Positions 1-3,032 of a DNA stretch of 5,024 nucleotides are shown here, piece by piece; within the stretch, counting starts at the first letter, position 1, and each line of letters begins with the position of its first letter. The notes beneath the pieces were generated by a model that was given only the letters and a program-made list of their open reading frames with translations, did no database searches and was not told where the DNA came from. Source of the stretch: Patescibacteria group bacterium (GTDB lineage Bacteria > Patescibacteriota > Kazan-3B-28 > UBA10110). The stretch lies in assembly GCA_003524745.1 (NCBI GenBank), contig DQGN01000021.1, forward strand, positions 1 to 5,024. Direction: 5' to 3'. The position numbers and the translations under genes are program-made.

Positions 1-89
1 GCTCGATTAAAAGAATCTGCATATACTCTCGCAATTTCAGGTATGTCTGATTCTTCGATCAGCCTTATTTTTATTTCTGCGTTATTCAT
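1..89 (-). CDS. GNAT-family N-acetyltransferase, N-terminal fragment (partial)
   Basis: An ATG at 89 opens a frame that runs off the window edge after 29 codons. The visible residues, roughly MNNAEIKIRLIEESDIPEIA then RVYADSFNR, match the usual opening of GNAT acetyltransferases: a beta-strand with I-R, an E-x-D-I/L-P turn, then a helix ending in a Y-A-x-x-F segment. GNAT enzymes transfer an acyl group from acyl-CoA to an amine, but the CoA-binding P-loop and the substrate site lie outside the window, so the substrate cannot be inferred. The ATG is only 13 nt downstream of the encoded CCA of tRNA-His, so co-transcription with that tRNA is likely. No Shine-Dalgarno sequence is visible. The family call rests on about 25 residues and is moderate. 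Confidence 0.6.
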   Translation of the reverse strand, partial: MNNAEIKIRLIEESDIPEIARVYADSFNR

Positions 90-102
90 TTGTAGATTAT
101 TG

Positions 103-177
103 TGGGGTGGCTTAGGGGGATCGAACCCCTTTTAACAGTTCCACAAACTGTTGTCTTGCCATTAGACGAAAGCCACC
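103..177 (-). tRNA. tRNA-His(GTG), CCA encoded
   Basis: The complete cloverleaf reads on the minus strand. The acceptor GTGGCTT pairs perfectly with AAGCCAC. The D-stem is GTCT/AGAC around loop AATGGCA. The anticodon stem is ACAGT/ACTGT with loop TTGTGGA, giving anticodon GTG. The T-arm is AGGGG/CCCCT with loop TTCGATC. The histidine identity pair is present: an extra G (-1) at 177 opposite C73 at 106, followed by encoded CCA at 103-105. The D-stem uses GTCT and positions 8-9 are TC rather than the common TA. The HNH endonuclease gene ends inside this tRNA, sharing bases 162-177, so the tRNA probably matures from a transcript that also carries that gene. Confidence 0.96.
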
Positions 178-650
178 ATGTCTTTTTTATGTTCAGAATG
201 TTTTATTCGATGGCAGTTGCAACATAACCATACTAGATTACTCAACTGATTATTATTCCTGTCTCTATCTTTGTGGTGTACTTCTAGCACCCTTTTATCT
301 TGTATGCCACATTCATTGCATGCTTTAACAATACCAGCTCGATCCATAATTAGCCTATAAATATTTTGGCCGCCCTGCCAACGAGGAGACCGCTCCGCAA
401 CACGACTATTCGTATTTTCCCAAACGCAATGACAACTTTTAGAACAAAAGAATTGACCACTAACAGACCTTTTGATACTAGCGGGAGTTCTATATACTGA
501 TACCCCACAATTAGCACACTTTAAATTACTGCCATTAAATTGTGCCTTTGATCGACATTCAATCGAACAATATTTCCCCCAACCAATTTTAAGGTGACGG
601 GGTTTTGCATAAAATTCTTTCTGACAAACATTACATTCTACATATGGCAT
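162..650 (-). CDS. HNH endonuclease with two N-terminal zinc-ribbon-like modules
   Basis: The 162-residue protein has three cysteine-rich parts. Module 1 has C6-x2-C9 and C28-x3-C32; module 2 has C45-x2-C48 and C69-x3-C73. The HNH nuclease core spans about 105-151: structural zinc pair C111-x2-C114, then VLEVHHKDRDRNN with the catalytic histidine at 125/126, then NL and C143..C146-H147. This layout is typical of small free-standing HNH nucleases found in phages and mobile elements, which nick or cut DNA using one metal ion; the zinc modules probably bind DNA. The ATG at 650 is preceded by GGGG about 5 nt upstream, inside a possible CCCCA/TGGGG hairpin (653-673). The TAA at 162-164 lies inside tRNA-His. 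A tRNA-His-like 5' half lies just upstream. A homing or cassette role is inferred. No intron ends or recombinase were found. Confidence 0.87.
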   Translation of the reverse strand: MPYVECNVCQKEFYAKPRHLKIGWGKYCSIECRSKAQFNGSNLKCANCGVSVYRTPASIKRSVSGQFFCSKSCHCVWENTNSRVAERSPRWQGGQNIYRLIMDRAGIVKACNECGIQDKRVLEVHHKDRDRNNNQLSNLVWLCCNCHRIKHSEHKKDMVAFV

Positions 651-703
651 AACCCCATAGTAAGACTCTGGGGCAATATGGTCAAATAAATGCTTGTGAA
701 TAT

Positions 704-736
704 AAACAGATGCTCTGCCATTGAGCTACGACCACC
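704..736 (-). pseudogene. tRNA-His-like 5' half, broken in the anticodon loop
   Basis: The minus strand reads as the first half of a canonical bacterial tRNA: G(-1), acceptor strand GTGGTCG, TA at 8-9, D-stem GCTC/GAGC around AATGGCA, A26, then anticodon 5' strand TCTGT and TT (positions 32-33). After T33 the sequence becomes AT-rich (ATATTCACAAG) and no ACAGA strand, T-arm or CGACCAC acceptor follows. The acceptor GTGGTCG with an extra G resembles common bacterial tRNA-His, so I read it as a truncated tRNA-His; the anticodon itself is missing. The same bases also form an 18-codon reading frame (738-682) starting at ATG 738 with a strong GGAGGAG Shine-Dalgarno 6 nt upstream. The tRNA likeness is directly visible; the histidine assignment is inferred. 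Confidence 0.6.
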
Positions 737-742
737 ATGTTA

Positions 743-757
743 AACTCCTCCGGAGTT
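743..757 (-). promoter_or_regulatory. Hairpin enclosing a strong Shine-Dalgarno sequence
   Basis: The minus strand carries AACTCC-GGA-GGAGTT, a perfect 6-bp stem with a 3-nt loop. It contains GGAGGAG (745-751), close to a full anti-16S match, placed 6 nt before ATG 738. The frame that follows has 18 codons (predicted start MVVVAQWQS), overlaps the tRNA-like half and stops at 682-684, which is 31 nt before the HNH start. If transcribed, the hairpin would hide the ribosome site. A leader peptide controlling the HNH gene is possible, but the short frame may simply be tRNA-derived sequence. Confidence 0.3.
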
Positions 758-763
758 AATTTA

Positions 764-853
764 ACCAATCTTCACCAATTTATCCAATTTCCAATTAACT
801 CAAGAATAGTGGTTGTTTCTAATTGGTGACATTGGTGCACATTGGATAATTGG
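764..853. repeat. Inverted array of CCAAT / ATTGG pentamers
   Basis: Four CCAAT pentamers start at 764, 775, 784 and 791. They are followed, after about 25 bases, by four ATTGG pentamers starting at 822, 831, 841 and 849. The spacings are 7-11 bp, close to one helical turn, and the two halves form an imperfect long inverted repeat. No gene is seen here. The array could fold as a cruciform or RNA hairpin, or act as a cluster of protein-binding boxes. Origin and function are unknown. Confidence 0.55.
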
Positions 854-861
854 TAATTGCG

Positions 862-967
862 ACGAAGTCGCTCTGTGGCGTCCCCGGCAGGAATCGCCCT
901 AAACTCTCAGGGCGCCCCGCGCATGCTGGGGCGAACCCCTATCGTCGCCTTACCCGCCGTCGCCCGC
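862..967 (-). other. GC-rich chain of alternative hairpins downstream of tRNA-Arg
   Basis: This block is visibly richer in G+C than the AT-rich DNA around it. Read on the minus strand after the tRNA-Arg CCA it offers, in order: GGGG-TTCG-CCCC (a UUCG tetraloop hairpin), CGCCCC...GGGGCG with a 9-nt loop, CGCCCT...AGGGCG with an 8-nt loop, and, at its end, GCGAC-TTC-GTCGC (5-bp stem, about 858-870). Neighbouring stems share arms, so they would be mutually exclusive. No protein signature or known RNA family (tmRNA, SRP RNA, RNase P) was recognised. It may be a processing or termination region, a structured small RNA, or repeat debris. Confidence 0.4.
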
Positions 968-1042
968 TGGTACCCTCGCAAGGAATCGAACCTTGATCGA
1001 GAGATTAGAAGTCTCTTGTTCTATCCATTGAACTACGAGGGC
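968..1042 (-). tRNA. tRNA-Arg(TCT), CCA encoded
   Basis: The full cloverleaf is on the minus strand: acceptor GCCCTCG with CGAGGGT (a G1-U72 wobble), D-stem GTTC/GAAC around AATGGATA, anticodon stem AGAGA/TCTCT with loop CTTCTAA (anticodon TCT, reading AGA/AGG), variable loop CGAT, T-arm CAAGG/CCTTG with loop TTCGATT, A73 and encoded CCA at 968-970. A truncated tRNA 5' half lies 16 nt upstream on the same strand, so the two may have formed one transcription unit. No clear promoter was found between 1116 and 1190. Confidence 0.96.
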
Positions 1043-1058
1043 TGGCTTTGGCAGGGCA

Positions 1059-1115
1059 AGGAAGAGCATGCTCCCTGCCTGCCGGCAGGCAGGTATCCGT
1101 TGAGCTACAAGGGGC
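1059..1115 (-). pseudogene. tRNA-Arg-like 5' half with a 20-bp palindrome inserted in the D-loop
   Basis: Read on the minus strand, the segment starts (G)CCCCTTG, TA, then D-stem GCTC and loop AACGGATA, as in an ordinary tRNA. Next comes a perfect 20-bp palindrome (1074-1093), followed by the partner D-stem GAGC, A26, TGCTC and TTCCT. Removing the palindrome restores a normal D-arm, the 8-nt loop differing by one base from that of the adjacent tRNA-Arg(TCT). The TTCCT tract would put anticodon CCT (Arg) at positions 34-36, but the expected A37, the 3' anticodon strand GAGCA, the T-arm and the CAAGGGG acceptor strand are absent; 16 nt later the intact tRNA-Arg begins. I read it as a dead, truncated tRNA-Arg(CCT). 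The amino-acid identity is inferred. Confidence 0.6.
1074..1093. repeat. 20-bp perfect palindrome CCTGCCTGCCGGCAGGCAGG
   Basis: This exact self-complementary 20-mer lies between the D-loop and the 3' D-stem strand of the tRNA-Arg-like half, with no flanking duplication. A related copy with one mismatch lies at 1192-1211. From memory, palindromes with the TGCCTGCCGGCAGGCA core are scattered through many CPR genomes, even inside predicted proteins (LPAGR peptides). The position suggests insertion as a unit, but the mechanism is unknown. Confidence 0.75.
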
Positions 1116-1153
1116 AATATCAAACTGGCGACTAATATTAATATACCTCAACT

Positions 1154-1269
1154 GACGAAGTATTCCTTACTTCGTCATTCTGGCCTCGTCCCTGCCTACC
1201 GGCAGGCAGGCAGGATCTTATACTATACGATTCTGGATGCATCCGCAAAGCGGATTTACCAGAATGACG
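1154..1269. repeat. Nested inverted-repeat element with CGTCATTCTGG / CCAGAATGACG ends
   Basis: Exact 11-bp inverted arms lie at 1173-1183 and 1259-1269. The left arm is preceded by a second hairpin, GACGAAG (1154-1160) with CTTCGTC (1170-1176), which shares bases with it. Between the arms are a near-copy of the GC palindrome (from CCTGCCTACC at 1191, with a tail to 1214) and the small hairpin ATCCGC-aaa-GCGGAT (1241-1252). No reading frame of note is inside. It looks like a non-autonomous MITE-like or REP-like repeat carrying another palindrome. Confidence 0.65.
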
Positions 1270-1276
1270 ATTGGAG

Positions 1277-1309
1277 AAAATAAAAAAGCTCTGTCTACGG
1301 CGCCAGAGC
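1277..1309 (-). terminator. Intrinsic terminator of the metallopeptidase gene
   Basis: On the minus strand GCTCTG (1309-1304) pairs with CAGAGC (1293-1288) across a 10-nt loop and is followed at once by six T residues (1287-1282), then A and four more T. It begins about 25 nt after the TAA at 1335-1337. This is a standard rho-independent layout. Confidence 0.8.
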
Positions 1310-1334
1310 AAAGCTGCTATCTTAGTTATGAGAC

Positions 1335-1688
1335 TTAACAGGCAGGGGAGAGGTGATTGGCTTTAAGCATTCGCTTAATCTCAATGGGCGCCATAATGAA
1401 AAATTGTAAAAATCCTAATTGGGATACCGTCAAATCTTTAAAAGTTCTTTTAGCAGATCGATTTATCCGTTGTTCGCCCCAAGTAGGATAGACTTCATGT
1501 AAAAGCTCGTGAATCAGGGTTTCCACCCGATCGTTCACGCCAATACTCTTGTTGATGTAAATTCGCAAGTCATCAGGGACAATGTAACCCTTAACCCCGC
1601 GGGCCCTACCCCGACCGCGGGCAACGTTATCAGTTAAAATTACCTGATACCCCGATTCTAATAATGTTTTTTTAAGTTTATCGAACAT
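1335..1688 (-). CDS. Small HExxH zinc metallopeptidase-like protein
   Basis: The 117-residue protein carries ETLIHELLHEVYPTWGE, in which H60-E61-x2-H64 is the zincin motif: two histidines bind zinc and E61 is the catalytic base. E65 or E72 could be the third ligand; the spacing does not fit metzincins. A basic patch (RGRGRARGVKG, about 24-34) precedes a beta-strand pair, and the C-terminal third is helical (FKDLTVSQLGFLQFF). There is no signal peptide or membrane span, so it should be cytoplasmic. Small zincins of the ImmA/IrrE, SprT and phage HELLH types look similar; I cannot assign one, and the substrate is unknown. It is a one-gene unit with a consensus promoter and its own terminator. 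ATG 1688 lacks a clear Shine-Dalgarno. Function may be repressor cleavage or repair-linked proteolysis, but this is a guess. Confidence 0.75.
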   Translation of the reverse strand: MFDKLKKTLLESGYQVILTDNVARGRGRARGVKGYIVPDDLRIYINKSIGVNDRVETLIHELLHEVYPTWGEQRINRSAKRTFKDLTVSQLGFLQFFIMAPIEIKRMLKANHLSPAC

Positions 1689-1734
1689 TTTGTGTTTATT
1701 TTGCCAACCAGCTATTAAATCTAACTATTTATCT

Positions 1735-1763
1735 ATTATATCACAAAAACATAGCGGTGTCAA
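1735..1763 (-). promoter_or_regulatory. Perfect sigma-70 promoter of the metallopeptidase gene
   Basis: The minus strand reads TTGACA (1763-1758), a 17-bp spacer, then TATAAT (1740-1735): full consensus in all three elements. A second TTGACA starts 8 bp further upstream (1771-1766), giving two near-tandem -35 boxes. Transcription should start near 1728, leaving a leader of about 40 nt before ATG 1688. Confidence 0.88.
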
Positions 1764-1861
1764 TTGTCAAAAATCCGCTCCAGCTGTAACAAACCAGATA
1801 ATTGACCTGACCACTTATCCCCAAATTTCTGGTAAACCTGATTGGGACTTCCTGTTTTCCC

Positions 1862-2012
1862 CCAAATCGCCAACCGAAGCTGAAAGCTGTTTGTTCCGCC
1901 TGCTGGCGGATTAGAGAAGAGCATTAAGGGGTGCTGTCCTTTTTCCTATAACCAAATTGCAAACCGAAGGTCGCAAGACCTGTTTGTAATTTGGAGAGGA
2001 GCAGTAACGGAG
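1862..2012. repeat. Two diverged tandem copies of a hairpin repeat
   Basis: Copy 1 (1862-1932) and copy 2 (1952-2012) share, in the same order, CCAAAT-y-GC-m-AACCGAAG, a small hairpin, TGTTTG, a purine-rich GAG-r-AGCA tract and k-TAA-s-GG. Copy 2 folds well: CCAAATT/AATTTGG, CAAAC/GTTTG and GGTC/GACC stack across small bulges. Copy 1 lacks the outer stem; where copy 2 has TAATTTGG it carries TCCGCC-TGCT-GGCGGA (1895-1910), a separate short palindrome. The shared left boxes are 90 bp apart and the right boxes 80 bp, which fits a net insertion of about 10 bp in copy 1. Confidence 0.6.
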
Positions 2013-2055
2013 CGATGGGGTCATTATTTATATTAATCCGGCGGAGCCAGGCGTA

Positions 2056-2121
2056 GTCCCTCCACAATTTCCCTGATCATAGCAAGCAATTGCTGATTAC
2101 GCACAGAAATTGGGGAGGGAC
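2056..2121. repeat. Long stem-loop just downstream of tRNA-Gly
   Basis: Arms 2056-2071 (GTCCCTCCaCAATTTC) and 2106-2121 (GAAATTGgGGAGGGAC) pair over 16 positions with one mismatch. The 34-nt loop contains the palindrome AGCAATTGCT. The element starts 7 nt after the tRNA-Gly CCA on the transcribed strand. There is no T-run after it, so it is not a standard intrinsic terminator. It could protect or help process the tRNA 3' end, or be a mobile repeat. Confidence 0.65.
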
Positions 2122-2127
2122 GAAGCT

Positions 2128-2201
2128 TGGAGCGGGTAGGGGGAATCGGACCCCCGGCGCCAGTTTGGAAAACTGGGGTATTACCACTATACGATACCCG
2201 C
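2128..2201 (-). tRNA. tRNA-Gly(TCC), CCA encoded
   Basis: The minus-strand cloverleaf is complete: acceptor GCGGGTA/TACCCGC, D-stem GTAT/ATAC around AGTGGTA, anticodon stem CCAGT/ACTGG with loop TTTCCAA (anticodon TCC), variable loop CGCC, T-stem GGGGG/CCCCC, T73 and encoded CCA. The T-loop reads TCCGATT, so position 55, nearly always U (modified to pseudouridine), is C. The gene lies 96 bp after the HU stop codon and may have its own -10 element at 2224-2229. Confidence 0.96.
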
Positions 2202-2223
2202 ATAGGTAAAGTTTGATAATCAC

Positions 2224-2229
2224 ATTATA
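2224..2229 (-). promoter_or_regulatory. Probable -10 box for tRNA-Gly
   Basis: A TATAAT hexamer on the minus strand lies 22 bp upstream of the tRNA-Gly 5' end, placing a start near 2217. The best upstream match, TTGTAC, has only a 15-bp spacer, so the -35 is weak. Read-through from the HU gene is an alternative, since no terminator is visible between HU and this tRNA. Confidence 0.45.
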
Positions 2230-2297
2230 TGGCAAAACTTGGGCGTACAAAATTACACCCGTCTTTAAAGAAGTTCGTACTATCTCAACTGGCGACC

Positions 2298-2570
2298 TTA
2301 GTGGATCAAACTACGCAAAGCTTTCCCGGCCTTGAACCGAGGCACTTTGGAAGAGGGGATCCGAATTGGCTTGCCGGTCTGGGGATTTACCCCATTGCGG
2401 GCAGTACGCGAACTGACGCTAAATGTACCGAAGCCGGTGATGGTCACAGTCTTACCCGCCGCCAAATTGCTTTTGACGGTATTCACCAAAATGTCCATGG
2501 CCTGGGTGGCCGTCTTCTTGGACACATTGGCTTTGCGGGAGATTAATTCGATGATTTGCGACTTGTTCAT
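2298..2570 (-). CDS. hup: HU/IHF-family DNA-binding protein
   Basis: The 90-residue protein is full length for HU. The N-terminal helices (MNKSQIIELISRKANVSKKT) form the dimer body. TITGFGTF (43-50) is the conserved core strand, and TARNGVNPQTGKPIRIP (about 56-72) is the DNA-binding beta-arm, with the intercalating proline at 63. PRFKAGKALR near the end is the usual closing helix. HU dimers bend and compact DNA without strong sequence preference and help replication, recombination and repair. ATG 2570 has a good Shine-Dalgarno (AAGAGAGGT at 2576-2584, 6-nt gap) and a strong promoter directly upstream. The only HU-type gene in view, it is likely a main nucleoid protein. HU versus IHF subunit cannot be settled from sequence alone, though HU is more likely. 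Confidence 0.95.
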   Translation of the reverse strand: MNKSQIIELISRKANVSKKTATQAMDILVNTVKSNLAAGKTVTITGFGTFSVSSRTARNGVNPQTGKPIRIPSSKVPRFKAGKALRSLIH

Positions 2571-2600
2571 TTTTTACCTCTCTTGGATAACTATGCCATA

Positions 2601-2629
2601 ATTGTAAATCACCCCTCTGGGTCTGTCAA
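2601..2629 (-). promoter_or_regulatory. Sigma-70 promoter of the HU gene
   Basis: The minus strand reads TTGACA (2629-2624), a 17-bp spacer and TACAAT (2606-2601), one base from full consensus. It starts one base after the ruvX stop codon, so HU has a strong promoter independent of the upstream operon. The start should be near 2594, giving a leader of about 24 nt with the Shine-Dalgarno inside it. Confidence 0.85.
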
Positions 2630-2630
2630 A

Positions 2631-3032
2631 TTAGTTTTTCAGGCTGTCCATATACCCCTGCAAAATAAAAACCGCGGCCGCCTGATCGATATCTTCTTTT
2701 TTAAGCGCCTTGCCTAAGGTTGCCAAACTATCGCGCGCCATTTTGCTGCTTAATCTTTCGTCAGTATATGCAATATCTATTTGCAAAATACGCGCAGCCA
2801 TCTCGCCCCACTTGCGTGTATATACTGCTTGTTTGCCGGCTTGGCCTGTCATTGTACGCGGCAAACCAATAATTAATTTCTGAATATTTTCGCGATGAAT
2901 AATATCCGCTAATGCCGATAGGGTAGCATGATTATTAATTATAGTCGGCAAACCCACGACTAACTTATGTTCAGTTTCGCCTAAAGCTACTCCGATGCGT
3001 TTTTTGCCTAAATCAATTCCCAGTATTTTCAT
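2631..3032 (-). CDS. ruvX: RuvX/YqgF-family putative pre-16S rRNA nuclease / Holliday junction resolvase-like protein
   Basis: The 133-residue protein has the whole RNase H-like fold of the YqgF family: MKILGIDLGKKRIGVALGE at the start with catalytic D7, IIGLPR (54-59) followed by MTGQAG, YTDERLSS (89-96) with the acidic D91-E92, and D116-QAAAVFILQGY near the end. These are the three acidic sites expected for metal-dependent cleavage. In E. coli YqgF takes part in 16S rRNA 5'-end maturation; a Holliday-junction role is also proposed. I chose ATG 3032 because GIDLG then sits at the family's usual position; an in-frame TTG at 3047 would add only five untypical residues. From 3032 the gene overlaps the upstream membrane-protein gene by 20 bp, implying translational coupling. 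No strong Shine-Dalgarno is visible. Confidence 0.94.
   Translation of the reverse strand: MKILGIDLGKKRIGVALGETEHKLVVGLPTIINNHATLSALADIIHRENIQKLIIGLPRTMTGQAGKQAVYTRKWGEMAARILQIDIAYTDERLSSKMARDSLATLGKALKKEDIDQAAAVFILQGYMDSLKN

Larger units (their letters stand above)
1764..2127. other. Gene-free interval holding repeats and stem-loops
   Basis: No reading frame with protein-like content was found in these 364 bases. From low to high coordinates the interval holds the upstream flank of the metallopeptidase promoter, two diverged copies of a hairpin repeat (1862-1932 and 1952-2012), a short GC stretch with CCGGCGGAGCC (2039-2049), and a long stem-loop (2056-2121) next to the tRNA-Gly 3' end. Confidence 0.6.

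Noticed and set aside
103..736. tRNA-His interrupted by an intron encoding the HNH protein
   Set aside because: The downstream tRNA-His is complete with its own matching 5' half. The upstream half (GTGGTCG, TCTGT) mispairs with AAGCCAC and ACTGT, and no group I core was recognised.
857..1135. Plus-strand open frame of 92 codons
   Set aside because: It runs antisense through tRNA-Arg, the tRNA half and the palindrome; its peptide (e.g. YPRKESNLDREIRSL) is the familiar antisense translation of tRNA genes.
1690..1914. Plus-strand open frame of 74 codons
   Set aside because: It covers the metallopeptidase promoter and the hairpin repeat, has no ribosome site or protein-family likeness, and opposes all local genes.
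1154..2121. CRISPR array
   Set aside because: Repeats here differ in type, are palindromic and diverged, and lack regular identical repeats with unique spacers or nearby cas genes.
2229..2601. Plus-strand frames opposite HU
   Set aside because: They mirror the well-supported HU gene and its promoter and show no family likeness.
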